Below, piece by piece: positions 49,329-58,312 of a DNA stretch of 64,000 nt. Numbering within the stretch: position 1 is the stretch's first letter; each line of letters opens with the position of its first letter. The position numbers were made by a program, and so were the translations under genes. A model generated the notes under the pieces. The model was not told the DNA's origin and did not search any database. It saw only the letters and a program-made list of their open reading frames with translations. Source of the stretch: CAYTID01 sp964437735 (GTDB lineage: Bacteria > Bacteroidota > Ignavibacteria > UBA10030 > BY39); contig CAYTID010000004.1 in assembly GCA_964437735.1 (NCBI GenBank), forward strand, positions 4,007-68,006. Reading direction: 5' to 3'.

Positions 49329-50230
49329 AATCTTATAAAGGTTACATTTTCATTCTTTTCGGAACAATATTCTGGGGAATATCTGCTACTATAGCTAAAT
49401 TTCTTTATACTAAACAGGTCGAAACCTTGATACTTGTGCAAACCAGAGTTACTATTTCGGCGATATTAATTTTTGTTTTTTTCTTAATATTTAAACGGGA
49501 GTTATTAAAAATACAATTCACGCATTTATTTTCTTTTGTGTTGCTTGGAGTGATAGGTGTGGCGATGTCGAATTTTACCTATTATTTTACAATTCAGCAG
49601 ACAAATGTATCAACCGCAATACTACTTCAATACATGGCTCCGCTCCTGGTATTGCTTTATGCTGCGTTCACAAAAGAAGAATCGCTCTCGTGGATAAAAA
49701 TAGCGGCAGCATTTATTTCAATAAGCGGCTGTTTTCTGGCGGTTGCCGGAAAAGAATTTTCATTTATTCACGTAAGCAGGCTTGGTTTGATTGTTGGTGT
49801 GGCATCCGCTTTTTGCTGGGCTTTTGCTAATGTTTATTTGCGTCACATTCTAATAAACTATTCTGTGTGGACAATTATAGTCTATTCATTTTTAGCAGCA
49901 TCGATATTTTGGTTATTTGTTAATCCTCCATGGGTTATCATCGAAGCAAAATATACACCTGAACTTTGGGGAATGTTTTTCGGATTTGCAATAATATCGG
50001 TTCTTATTCCCCATTCATTTTATTTTTCTGGACTGAGATATATTACCGCTTCACGGGCAATTATTACTGGTACATTCGAGCCTATTGTTGCGATTATATC
50101 TTCATATTTATTCTTACATCATATACTGGATGAAATCCAGATTTTCGGTGCCGTGATGGTTGTTGCAGCAATTGTTTTGCTCCAGATGAAAAAAGAAAAA
50201 TTTCAGGAAATTAAAATTCAAAATCAATAA
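49325..50230 (+). CDS. EamA-family (DMT superfamily) transporter
   Basis: 301 residues, ten predicted transmembrane helices in two EamA repeats. Start GYIFILFGTIFWGISATIAKFL and the second repeat with GLIVGVASAFCWAFANVYLR and PHSFYFSGLRYITASRA are typical. Family members export amino acids or other small metabolites, substrate here unknown. Overlaps the preceding gene; the TrmH-like gene follows by 2 bp. Confidence 0.88.
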   Translation: MKSYKGYIFILFGTIFWGISATIAKFLYTKQVETLILVQTRVTISAILIFVFFLIFKRELLKIQFTHLFSFVLLGVIGVAMSNFTYYFTIQQTNVSTAILLQYMAPLLVLLYAAFTKEESLSWIKIAAAFISISGCFLAVAGKEFSFIHVSRLGLIVGVASAFCWAFANVYLRHILINYSVWTIIVYSFLAASIFWLFVNPPWVIIEAKYTPELWGMFFGFAIISVLIPHSFYFSGLRYITASRAIITGTFEPIVAIISSYLFLHHILDEIQIFGAVMVVAAIVLLQMKKEKFQEIKIQNQ

Positions 50231-50232
50231 AA

Positions 50233-50811
50233 ATGACAGAAAAAAGAGAAAATAAAATCAAAAATATTTTAAGTAAACGACAACCCGATCTGACCGTAGT
50301 TATCGAAAACATACACGATCCTCATAATGTAAGCGCAATTCTCCGGTCGGCTGATGCGGTTGGCGTTAAAGAAATACACCTTATTTATACCGTTGAAAAA
50401 TTTCCTAAACTGGGTAAAAAAAGTTCTGCAAGCGCCGTTAAATGGGTTGAACGAAAAAGACATAATTCTGTAAAAGAATGTTATGAGTATTTATGGTCTG
50501 AGGGTTTTAAAATATATGCAACCCATCTTGGAAGCATATCTAAATCTCTTTACGAATTAAATTTAGCCAAAAAGGTTGCCCTTGTTTTCGGGAATGAACA
50601 TCACGGCGTTTCAGATGAAGCTGCAGAATTAGCAGACGGAAATTTTCAAATACCAATGACCGGTATGATACAAAGTTTGAACGTTTCTGTAGCTTGTGCC
50701 GTTACATTATATGAAGCAATGCGACAACGTTTGAATAAGGGTTTTTATGATAAACCAAAATTCAGTAAGAGCGATCTTGAAATACTGTTCAATGAGTGGT
50801 CGAAAAAATAG
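50233..50811 (+). CDS. trmH: SpoU/TrmH-family RNA 2'-O-methyltransferase
   Basis: 192 residues, trefoil-knot enzyme. Motif 1 NVSAILRSADAVGV, motif 2 VALVFGNEHHGVSDE and motif 3 IPMTGMIQSLNVSVACAVTLYE, the usual order with the SAM-binding knot at the end. The tail helix (RQRLNKGFYDKP) is close to TrmH that methylates G18 of tRNA. TrmH is likeliest; rRNA as target cannot be excluded. Third gene of a coupled run. Confidence 0.9.
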   Translation: MTEKRENKIKNILSKRQPDLTVVIENIHDPHNVSAILRSADAVGVKEIHLIYTVEKFPKLGKKSSASAVKWVERKRHNSVKECYEYLWSEGFKIYATHLGSISKSLYELNLAKKVALVFGNEHHGVSDEAAELADGNFQIPMTGMIQSLNVSVACAVTLYEAMRQRLNKGFYDKPKFSKSDLEILFNEWSKK

Positions 50812-50841
50812 TACATAAACAAAATTTAATACGGAGGTAAA

Positions 50842-51342
50842 ATGAGTAGAATAATAAATGGGGATTTAATACCGGGTTTCGAAAATTTACCGGGCGTTGA
50901 CGGAAAAAATTATAGTTTATCCGATTTTTCTAATAAAAAAATTCTTGTCATACTGTTGTCTTGCAATCATTGTCCTTATGTAAAAGCATACGAGGAGAGA
51001 ATGATGGCTTTTCAAACTAAATATGATTCTGCGGATATACAGCTTGTGGCAATCAATTCAAATGAAACTGAAAATTATCCGGATGATAATTTTGAGGAAA
51101 TGGTTAAAAATGCTAAACAGAAAAACTTTAATTTTATATATCTGAGAGATGATGATCAGTCGGTTGCGGATGTTTTTGGGGCTACACACACGCCGGAGTT
51201 TTTTGTTTTCGACAATAACTGGCAAAACCCCGGTGATGTTAAAGAAAAATATCTTGAGGAAGCTGTCGAAGAGTTATTAATAAATGAAAAAGTAAGAATT
51301 CCCGAAACTTACTCGATCGGATGTACAATTAAGTGGAAATGA
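50842..51342 (+). CDS. Thioredoxin-fold redoxin (AhpC/TSA-like)
   Basis: 166 residues. C41-N-H-C44 in LLSCNHCPYVKAYEERM is a redox CxxC as in thioredoxin-family resA-like proteins; cis-Pro in THTPEFFVFD. No signal peptide, so cytoplasmic. GGAGG before the ATG. Probably reduces disulfides or peroxides; partner unknown. Convergent with comEB. Confidence 0.87.
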   Translation: MSRIINGDLIPGFENLPGVDGKNYSLSDFSNKKILVILLSCNHCPYVKAYEERMMAFQTKYDSADIQLVAINSNETENYPDDNFEEMVKNAKQKNFNFIYLRDDDQSVADVFGATHTPEFFVFDNNWQNPGDVKEKYLEEAVEELLINEKVRIPETYSIGCTIKWK

Positions 51343-51354
51343 TTAATAATAATT

Positions 51355-51861
51355 CTATAAAAGTACAACCCACTTTCCCTCAATATTACTGACCTCCCCG
51401 ACATTTGTTTTTGTCCATTCATTTTCCACATCGATGATGTCGATTTTATAATCATCGTCGTAAGTAATTACCTGTGCAATCCCGGAATTAATGATCATCC
51501 GTATGCAAAGTTTGCAAGGTTTGGCATTTGTCATTGTCATCCCGGTTTTTACATCAATTCCGACGAGGTATAATTTCGAGTTCAGCATATCAAAACGATT
51601 TGAATGGAGAATTGCATTTTGTTCAGCGTGAACGGAACGGCACCATTCGTAATGCTCGCCCGGTTTCGCGTTCCGCTCTTCACGCAAACAAAAATTTATA
51701 TCAATACAATTCACGGTTCCTCTTGGTGCACCGCAATAGCCCGTAGATAATATCTGGTCTGACTGAACTATCACAGCGCCGTATTTGCGGCGAAGACAAG
51801 TGCTCCGCTGTGAAACTTCGCTGGCAATGTTCAAATAATATTCATCTTTTGAAATTCTCAT
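51355..51861 (-). CDS. dCMP deaminase family protein (ComEB-like)
   Basis: 168 residues. Zinc-binding signature HAEQNAIL and PCKLC, with AVIVQSDQILSTGYCGAPRG before, characteristic of deoxycytidylate deaminases. Gives dUMP for thymidylate synthesis. A small hydrophobic peptide gene sits 10 bp upstream in the same direction. Confidence 0.9.
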   Translation of the reverse strand: MRISKDEYYLNIASEVSQRSTCLRRKYGAVIVQSDQILSTGYCGAPRGTVNCIDINFCLREERNAKPGEHYEWCRSVHAEQNAILHSNRFDMLNSKLYLVGIDVKTGMTMTNAKPCKLCIRMIINSGIAQVITYDDDYKIDIIDVENEWTKTNVGEVSNIEGKWVVLL

Positions 51862-51871
51862 GTAATGATAT

Positions 51872-51964
51872 TTAGTTATTCTTTTTTTCTATTAATCCCA
51901 TAATCAATGTCCGGATTGAACACAATACCCCGATAAAAAATCCTATTTTAATAATTGTATTCAT
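51872..51964 (-). CDS. Very small membrane peptide upstream of the dCMP deaminase
   Basis: 30 codons: ATG 51964 after GGAGAGGGTGAAATC, a good ribosome site. The sequence NTIIKIGFFIGVLCSIRTLIMGL ends in basic and polar residues (IEKKNN). One hydrophobic helix. It lies in the 132-bp gap between the Yip1 gene and the deaminase, in the same direction, so likely part of that transcript. No family known. Confidence 0.4.
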   Translation of the reverse strand: MNTIIKIGFFIGVLCSIRTLIMGLIEKKNN

Positions 51965-51993
51965 GATTTCACCCTCTCCAAATTGCTGCAATT

Positions 51994-52761
51994 TTATCTG
52001 AGACCTATTCCCCCCAAAACAGAAACTATTACCCATAGAATCCACAGACCGTATGTAATGGTCAAACCTGTTCTTGTTGATTTGTCGGTCAATTTTGCCA
52101 AACCAAAACCTAACAAACCATACTGCCATAGAGTAAAAATGTTTATCTGTGACATTAAAGAATGAAGCTTGTTATTAACGTCGAAGTCGTTTACGAAAAT
52201 CAATCCTAATCCGGGGGAAGCAAACATAGAATCAAAAAAGTACATAAGCAGCATAGTAATTACTCCTCCGAAGATACTTATCATACTTACGAGACCGTAT
52301 AATTCCAGAACTTTTGTATACCCGAGGCTGAATTTTAATCCTAATTTCATTATCAGAAATAAAATTAACGATACACCAAAAAATATTAAAGCCACCATAA
52401 CAGCGGCAGATATTCCGCCAATAGCAATAAACATTATTGGTCCGCTTTTTCGCATCCCTTCAGTATATTGGTCGGCTTGCTCATCTGACATCTTACCCTT
52501 TTCAACGTTTTCATAAATTTTTTCTGATTGCATGTCATAGATTTGTTCCCGTAAAATTTCATTATAGTACATGGCTGTTACCATAAATATTCCTAAGAAC
52601 ATACTTAATAAAAGTGGTACTACCCAGGAACTCGATCTTACAGGATTCGCTTTCAGTTCATCTAGTAATTCGCCGGGGGATGCGAAAACATTTGTTATGC
52701 GGTTTGTCAGTGATGTAAATTCGGGGCTCTGGTTTTCTGATGGTTGTACAATTTGTTCCAT
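51994..52761 (-). CDS. Yip1-domain membrane protein
   Basis: 255 residues. N-terminus QSPEFTSLTNRITNVFASPG resembles the start of bacterial Yip1/YIF1 domain proteins; five transmembrane helices follow from about residue 45. AAGGAGAGATA precedes its ATG. Function in bacteria is unknown. Followed by the small peptide and the dCMP deaminase gene. Confidence 0.8.
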   Translation of the reverse strand: MEQIVQPSENQSPEFTSLTNRITNVFASPGELLDELKANPVRSSSWVVPLLLSMFLGIFMVTAMYYNEILREQIYDMQSEKIYENVEKGKMSDEQADQYTEGMRKSGPIMFIAIGGISAAVMVALIFFGVSLILFLIMKLGLKFSLGYTKVLELYGLVSMISIFGGVITMLLMYFFDSMFASPGLGLIFVNDFDVNNKLHSLMSQINIFTLWQYGLLGFGLAKLTDKSTRTGLTITYGLWILWVIVSVLGGIGLR

Positions 52762-52831
52762 TATCTCTCCTTTTGTTTTTTACAAAATAATAAAAAACAA
52801 ACGGAGTGTCAATAAAAATTTATAGAATTAA

Positions 52832-54079
52832 TTACCATCTTCTTGGAACATTCTTGACGCATCTGACTGTATCTCTGCCAATAAGTAATTCTTCGTTTGT
52901 CGGAATGACAAATGCTTTTAAGCGGGAATCAGGACTTGAAATTTCTCCTTCTTTACCGTTAATAGTCTGATTATTAAGTTTTTTATCGAGTGTTAGACCG
53001 AACCATTCAAGTCCGTCACAAATCCTCTTTCTGATTTCAGGACTATTCTCACCAATACCACCCGCGAACAAAATGGCGTCGGCGCCCTTCATTTCAGCAA
53101 GATATGCCCCTATATATTTTTTCGCCCTTCCGCTGAATATCTCAATCGCTAATCGGGCTCTCCTGTCCTGATGTTCCTTTTCTTCAGCAATTAAATCTCG
53201 CATGTCATTTGTAAGTCCTGATAATCCAAGCAGACCGGATTGCTTATTCAGCACGGTGTCAATTTCATTAAACGACATTCCCTCTTTATGATGAAGAAAT
53301 TCAATGATCGCAGGGTCTAAATCTCCTCCGCGGGTACCCATAACCAAACCTTCAAGCGGAGTTAATCCCATTGAAGTATCTATTGACTCCCCCGATTTCA
53401 CAGCACAGGCGGAACAACCATTGCCAAGATGCAAAGTAATCACATTCACTTTTTCCCGTTTGATGCCAACAAGTTGACGGTACCGGTAAGCGATGTACCT
53501 GTGTGATGTTCCATGGAATCCATACTTTCTGATTTTATGCCTACGATAAAGTTGATAAGGGATAGCATACAAATAAGAAGTTTCAGGCATTGTCGAATGA
53601 AATGCGGTATCGAATACAGCGATCTGAGGAACTCCGGGTCCCAGAAGTTCTTTTGCCGCTAAAATACCTTTTAGATTCGCCGGATTATGCAATGGCGCTA
53701 ACTCTATACAGTCTTCTATTCCGTCAATAACTTTATCGTCGATAAGTACCGACATAGTAAATTTTTCAGCGCCGTGAACTACCCTATGTCCGACTGCATG
53801 AATATCAGCGAGAGAACTTATTCCCTTAATTTTAGATTCAGGACTGATGATCCATCTTAAAATATAATCCAGCGCAGCCCTGTGGTCGCGTATCGGAACT
53901 GCCTGTTTGATTTTTGGCTGCCCTTCGGCTTGTAAAGTTATCAGTGATTGTGTGCCGATTCGTTCGAGAATACCACCGGCTAATCGCTTATCTTCATTTT
54001 TTTCTATTAGATCCAGATCGGTATGTATGATCTGAAATTTAACTGAGGATGATCCACAGTTAATTACTAGTACATTCAT
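52832..54079 (-). CDS. ackA: Acetate kinase
   Basis: 415 residues. ATP + acetate to acetyl phosphate and back. NCGSSSVKFQI at the start, RKYGFHGTSHRY, GNGCSACAV and AGGIGENSPEIR are the family motifs. Phosphotransacetylase is not next to it. The C-terminus runs on with about 10 residues (TVRCVKNVPRRW). Stands alone, minus strand. Confidence 0.96.
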   Translation of the reverse strand: MNVLVINCGSSSVKFQIIHTDLDLIEKNEDKRLAGGILERIGTQSLITLQAEGQPKIKQAVPIRDHRAALDYILRWIISPESKIKGISSLADIHAVGHRVVHGAEKFTMSVLIDDKVIDGIEDCIELAPLHNPANLKGILAAKELLGPGVPQIAVFDTAFHSTMPETSYLYAIPYQLYRRHKIRKYGFHGTSHRYIAYRYRQLVGIKREKVNVITLHLGNGCSACAVKSGESIDTSMGLTPLEGLVMGTRGGDLDPAIIEFLHHKEGMSFNEIDTVLNKQSGLLGLSGLTNDMRDLIAEEKEHQDRRARLAIEIFSGRAKKYIGAYLAEMKGADAILFAGGIGENSPEIRKRICDGLEWFGLTLDKKLNNQTINGKEGEISSPDSRLKAFVIPTNEELLIGRDTVRCVKNVPRRW

Positions 54080-54200
54080 TATTATGCTCCATTGATTATT
54101 TGTTTCGAAAGGACTGGTGTAACCTGATGACTAAATATAAGGATTTTTAATAATAAAATGAAATTCAGTAATTTAAACTATAGAGCATAATTGTTTATTT

Positions 54201-55637
54201 TTAAAACGGACGGCTCATTCTGAAAAATATACTTACGGGCGATTTTACGTCGGTTTTCCAGGCGAATCCCAGTCTGTACTTCCCGTCCCGTGAACTCAAT
54301 GCAAATCCCAAATCGGTCTTTAAATTATTAATTTTTAGGTCGTTAAATCCTTTATCAAATGAAATATTGTCGGCGACAGCGTTGATATATCCTGCATCAT
54401 AAAACAATATCAGGTTAATCGACTTAAGTATTGAAAGAGGAAAGCCTGCATCTTCAGTTACCATTTTTCCATTGATAATATATTCGAGGTTTGCGAGTAA
54501 AAATCTGTTTCCGGAAAATTGCTTGAATGCGTAAGCAGGTAATGTGCTCACACCGCCCAATTCATATGCACGCTGGAGAGGTAAATATCCGTCGGAACTT
54601 GCCGCGCGTAATCTTAAATTTATATTATCAAATTTGCTTAGGGGTTGATAACGCCTGACGTCAAGAACATACCTGTTAAAATCATTATTTCCCTTTAATG
54701 CTTTACCGGCAAACTCAGTGCTTAACGAAAAACTCCAACCCGCAAGATGGGTTCTGCTTTCATCCAATTTGTGCATGTCGAATGTAAATATGATGCTGCG
54801 GATTTGGCTATTGTCGATAGCAGGATTTTCACGGAACGATTGGTTTGGCCTGAATAGTGACCAACCGACATTATTCTGTAAGGAAGTATAATCGTCATTA
54901 GCGTAGGTCAGCTTCAGCTGCATATCGGCGAAAGAACTGCGCGTATACATCCCCATCCAGGACGAAAAACCTTGACGGAGAAAATAATCCCGGTAATCAT
55001 AGCGGGCGAAAAGAGCGTTTAATGAATTCTCTAAATTCCCGATCAGCCAGTGATCACGTGTGTCAACAATATCATGTCCCTCGATTCCCAACTCAAGCAA
55101 AACATTTTTAAATCCGAATTGTTGGGCTAACCCAACATCGAATTGCCATCGGTGTGTACCAAACCCATATCCGAGGGAGCCGGAAACCGACAAAGACCTT
55201 TCTTTTTCCCAATAAAAATTTCGAGGCGAGCGAAAGCCCAACAATAAACCTTCAACACGATTATATCTGAAAATAAATTTATCATTCAGGTTTTCTAATA
55301 ATGCCTGTGCCGAATAATTTCTCGGGACTCCTTGGTCCAAAGGAAATGCGTACAAACTTAGTTTTCTGACTTTATGCTGTTTTTTATCCGAACGATCTGT
55401 TGTATTTTGCTCTGGCTCATCATTCTCTATTGAATCTGATTTTTCTGGGACATTCTCTTCATCCTCTTCATAAATCGGAACGCCAACCTCCCGTTCTACC
55501 TGACGGAAAGCATCATCGACTATTTTTTCGATCGCTGATTTAAAACGCTTCTTTTCTTTTTCATCTCCTTCAGATTTTTGTCCGAATGAGGAAGAGGAAA
55601 GTAAAATAACAGCAGCAAATAATATTATTATTTTCAT
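54201..55637 (-). CDS. Omp85-like outer-membrane beta-barrel protein
   Basis: 478 residues. Signal peptide (IIILFAAVILLSSSSFG), an acidic linker of about 70 residues (EDEENVPEKSDSIENDEPEQ), then a beta-barrel from about 95 that ends in FFRMSRPF with a terminal Phe. ELGGVSTLPAYAFKQFSGNR looks like the Omp85 strand that carries the RGF/Y-type loop. No POTRA domain is seen, as in the surface-antigen barrels of this group. It begins 13 bp after the repeat lipoprotein stop, so the two form an operon. Function unknown. Confidence 0.7.
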   Translation of the reverse strand: MKIIILFAAVILLSSSSFGQKSEGDEKEKKRFKSAIEKIVDDAFRQVEREVGVPIYEEDEENVPEKSDSIENDEPEQNTTDRSDKKQHKVRKLSLYAFPLDQGVPRNYSAQALLENLNDKFIFRYNRVEGLLLGFRSPRNFYWEKERSLSVSGSLGYGFGTHRWQFDVGLAQQFGFKNVLLELGIEGHDIVDTRDHWLIGNLENSLNALFARYDYRDYFLRQGFSSWMGMYTRSSFADMQLKLTYANDDYTSLQNNVGWSLFRPNQSFRENPAIDNSQIRSIIFTFDMHKLDESRTHLAGWSFSLSTEFAGKALKGNNDFNRYVLDVRRYQPLSKFDNINLRLRAASSDGYLPLQRAYELGGVSTLPAYAFKQFSGNRFLLANLEYIINGKMVTEDAGFPLSILKSINLILFYDAGYINAVADNISFDKGFNDLKINNLKTDLGFALSSRDGKYRLGFAWKTDVKSPVSIFFRMSRPF

Positions 55638-55650
55638 AAAACAACTCCGG

Positions 55651-57435
55651 TCATTCTTTATAAAGTGTTATTCCCCAATATTGTGCATCCTCAGGGGCGT
55701 TATCGTTCCATCTGTTGTAAGAATGCGAATCATCAGATTTATAACGAACTCGGTATTCTCCTTTATCAAGCAGGATTGTAGTGTTTAATACTCTGTTTTT
55801 TCTTGCTCCGCCTGCATGGAAAGTCATTGAATAAGTCATTTCCCAGACGACCTTGTTGGAATTTACGTCTTCAATTAATCCATAATCAAACATCTCATTT
55901 CGGAATCCTTCACCGATAGAATAAATTCTTATCCTTGTTGGTTCAGTGAGTTTGAAAGTTTCGGATAGATTTGCATTGTCCTTGACACGTATAATTTGGG
56001 CAAGTATGTTTTTGTCTCTCTCTTCAATATATTTACCGACGCTACTGATATCAAAATCTTCATCTGCGGCGTAGATAGTAATACCCCAGTTTTCCGGATT
56101 GCGCGGCGGCGGAACATTCCAATCCTTATATGAATGGGAGTCATCAGTCTGATAAAAAACTATGTAATTTCCCGGCGGCAGAGTTATAATTTCGTCAACC
56201 ATTCTGTTTTTTGAACCGCCTCCGGCATGTATTGATTTATCGACATCCATTTCCCAAACTTTTTCACGTGTCTTTGAGTTTATGATCCATCCGAAATCAG
56301 CCATCTGTCGCCGTGAGCTGTATCTTTCTCCCAAAGCCACAATCCGGATTCTGGTCTCTTTTTTCAGCGTGATTCCCTCGCTGAAAGTTTCGTCATTGCC
56401 GACTTTTGTGATTGATACAATCACATTTTTATTTTCTTTCGGAGTGAAAAGGGTTACAGCGTCGCTGTCTTTATTGTCTGTTAACATCAGCGTTATTCCA
56501 TAATTGAGCGGATCGTCCGGCGGAGCGTCATTCCAATCAAGATATGAATGAGAATCATCGGTAAAATAATATACAACATAATTTCCGGCATCGAGATTTA
56601 CGACTTTTTCAAATTTTAAATTTTTTGAAGCTCCGACCGCTTCGGTCACATTTTTCCGGTTCATTTCCCAGATTCTTGTGCGGCTCTTTTGATTTAAAAT
56701 GTATCCATAGTCTGCCAACTCTTGTCCGCGGAGTCCTTCTCCCAAAGCATAGACCTGAATTGAAACAGGTTTCGACAGAGAAAAGCCTTGTCTGACGTTT
56801 TCATTTTCCCCAAGGTTTACTGCTTTAAATAAAACATTTTTAAATTCCTTCGGAGGATTGAACATTGAAACCTGAGTTGTATCGTCAACGAAAATGTCTA
56901 TACCCCATTTTTTTGATCGATAGTTCCACTCATCGTATATATCGGCGCCAAACCAATCCTCAAGCCAGGAAAAAAACTTTCCGTAGCTTCCGCCAAAATC
57001 TATGAGATGGTCACGTTTACGGTGGTCAATGTTCATGCGTATATTTGAAAAAAGAGTTTGATAATGAAAATAACAGGCGGAGAAATAGACCTCGTAAGAG
57101 CCTTGCGATAGGTATAAGTAGTCATCAAACTTTCGTTCGTCGCCGGAAAAGCTGCTGTTGTCGACTGTTAACATCCACACTTTTTCGCGAGTATCGGAAT
57201 TAATGATCCATCCGTATGCAAACATTGGCATGGACGATTCGTATTTTTTCCTTTCAGAAGCGGCTCCTGTTGCTTTAATGTGTAATGTTGCATCTTTTGG
57301 CAGCGTGAATCCTCCGGTTTTTAATTCTGTACGACTAAAATCTTTAAGCCTGATTATGTTCCGTTCGCCTGTAAAGCCATCACAGGAAAGTATGAGTGTA
57401 ATTATTCCAACTATTAAGCTAAACTTATTTATCAT
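55651..57435 (-). CDS. Lipoprotein with four ~120-residue repeats, new family
   Basis: 594 residues. Signal ends in LILS-C18, so a lipoprotein. Three clear repeats (about 200-318, 336-455, 477-594) and one divergent copy with an insert (about 26-184). Each has a strand-rich start (LGEGLRGQELADYGYI), then W-E-M, AGG or AVGASKN, a G-x-Y line, and the signature DDSHSY-x2-WN-x2-PP/AP-x-D/NP-x-WGIT (DDSHSY at 293-298, 431-436, 568-573). The repeats look like beta-sandwich domains of binding type. No family recognised. Operon with the following barrel. Confidence 0.7.
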   Translation of the reverse strand: MINKFSLIVGIITLILSCDGFTGERNIIRLKDFSRTELKTGGFTLPKDATLHIKATGAASERKKYESSMPMFAYGWIINSDTREKVWMLTVDNSSFSGDERKFDDYLYLSQGSYEVYFSACYFHYQTLFSNIRMNIDHRKRDHLIDFGGSYGKFFSWLEDWFGADIYDEWNYRSKKWGIDIFVDDTTQVSMFNPPKEFKNVLFKAVNLGENENVRQGFSLSKPVSIQVYALGEGLRGQELADYGYILNQKSRTRIWEMNRKNVTEAVGASKNLKFEKVVNLDAGNYVVYYFTDDSHSYLDWNDAPPDDPLNYGITLMLTDNKDSDAVTLFTPKENKNVIVSITKVGNDETFSEGITLKKETRIRIVALGERYSSRRQMADFGWIINSKTREKVWEMDVDKSIHAGGGSKNRMVDEIITLPPGNYIVFYQTDDSHSYKDWNVPPPRNPENWGITIYAADEDFDISSVGKYIEERDKNILAQIIRVKDNANLSETFKLTEPTRIRIYSIGEGFRNEMFDYGLIEDVNSNKVVWEMTYSMTFHAGGARKNRVLNTTILLDKGEYRVRYKSDDSHSYNRWNDNAPEDAQYWGITLYKE

Positions 57436-57529
57436 AAATTATTCCTGTTAAAAAATCTACAAAATATACGAGAGCACTATTAATTAGTTTCGACTAAATT
57501 AAACACTTATTTTTTTAAAATATGATTAT

Positions 57530-57558
57530 TTGTTAAAATCGAAGGTTTTTTTTATAAT
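57530..57558 (+). promoter_or_regulatory. Predicted strong promoter of the efflux operon
   Basis: TTGTTA (57530-57535), 17-bp spacer, perfect TATAAT (57553-57558). About 128 nt before the first ATG. Confidence 0.6.
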
Positions 57559-57644
57559 TAAAATATCATGTTTGTAAGACGATAATCGCATTGTTCATAA
57601 AATCATTAACCCGTCAGAAAATAATCTATTTGATTAACCGAAAG

Positions 57645-57663
57645 ATATGTTTACTAAACATAT
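57645..57663. promoter_or_regulatory. 19-bp perfect palindrome in the efflux operon leader, candidate operator
   Basis: ATATGTTTA-C-TAAACATAT, arms of 9 bp with a single centre base, 22 bp before the ATG at 57686 and about 87 bp after the -10. A dimeric repressor site (TetR, MarR or similar) is likely; the regulator is not adjacent. Confidence 0.5.
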
Positions 57664-57685
57664 TTTCACAGCAAATAAAGGAAAA

Positions 57686-58279
57686 ATGATGAAAAAAGCA
57701 CAAATTTTCTCTATATTATTACTAATTATAAGTTATAATGGATATTCTCAGGAGGAAACTCTTTTAGGTGATAAGGAAATAACACACACGGGATTTGGCG
57801 GACCGGTATTTAAATTTTCGCACGTAAATAAAAATTTTGCTCTCTTTATCGGTGGCAGAGGCGGATGGATAATTAACCATACATTTGTTATTGGCGGCGG
57901 GGGGTATGGTCTGGTAAACAATATTCCCGGCAACATAAAAATAAACGGAGAAACACCGATCATGAATTTTGGTTACGGAGGATTGGAACTGGAATACATC
58001 AGCGATTATAAAAAACTTCTACATTATACAATCCAAACTTTAATCGGAGCCGGGGGGGTCGGTTACCGCACTCGCGATAACCGCCAACATCATATGCACG
58101 ACAACGCATTTTTTGTTTTTGAACCGGCAGTTCATCTTAATTTGAATATTGCTCACTTTATGCGGGCAGGGTTGGGAGTCAGTTACAGAATTATCCTAGG
58201 TGTTGATTATGATGAATTAAGAAACCGGGACTTATCGGGATATTCAGCGAATTTAACACTGAAGTTCGGTAAATTTTGA
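57686..58279 (+). CDS. Outer-membrane beta-barrel protein at head of efflux operon
   Basis: 197 residues from ATG 57686 (AAAGGAAAA before it; a longer frame from 57647 begins inside the palindrome and is rejected). Signal peptide (FSILLLIISYNGYS-QEE), then a Gly-rich small barrel with NFALFIGGRGGWIINHTFVIGGG and a strand end LTLKFGKF with terminal Phe. Looks like OmpW or other 8-strand barrels, no close family seen. 33 bp before the TolC gene, so probably part of the operon. Confidence 0.7.
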   Translation: MMKKAQIFSILLLIISYNGYSQEETLLGDKEITHTGFGGPVFKFSHVNKNFALFIGGRGGWIINHTFVIGGGGYGLVNNIPGNIKINGETPIMNFGYGGLELEYISDYKKLLHYTIQTLIGAGGVGYRTRDNRQHHMHDNAFFVFEPAVHLNLNIAHFMRAGLGVSYRIILGVDYDELRNRDLSGYSANLTLKFGKF

Positions 58280-58312
58280 TTTTTTTTAAACTTAATTGAA
58301 AAAGAAAAGCGA

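Noticed and set aside
54082..54191. 9-bp inverted repeat ATTATGCTC/GAGCATAAT, 92 bp apart, upstream of ackA
   Set aside because: Too far apart and too short to exclude chance; no feature supports it.
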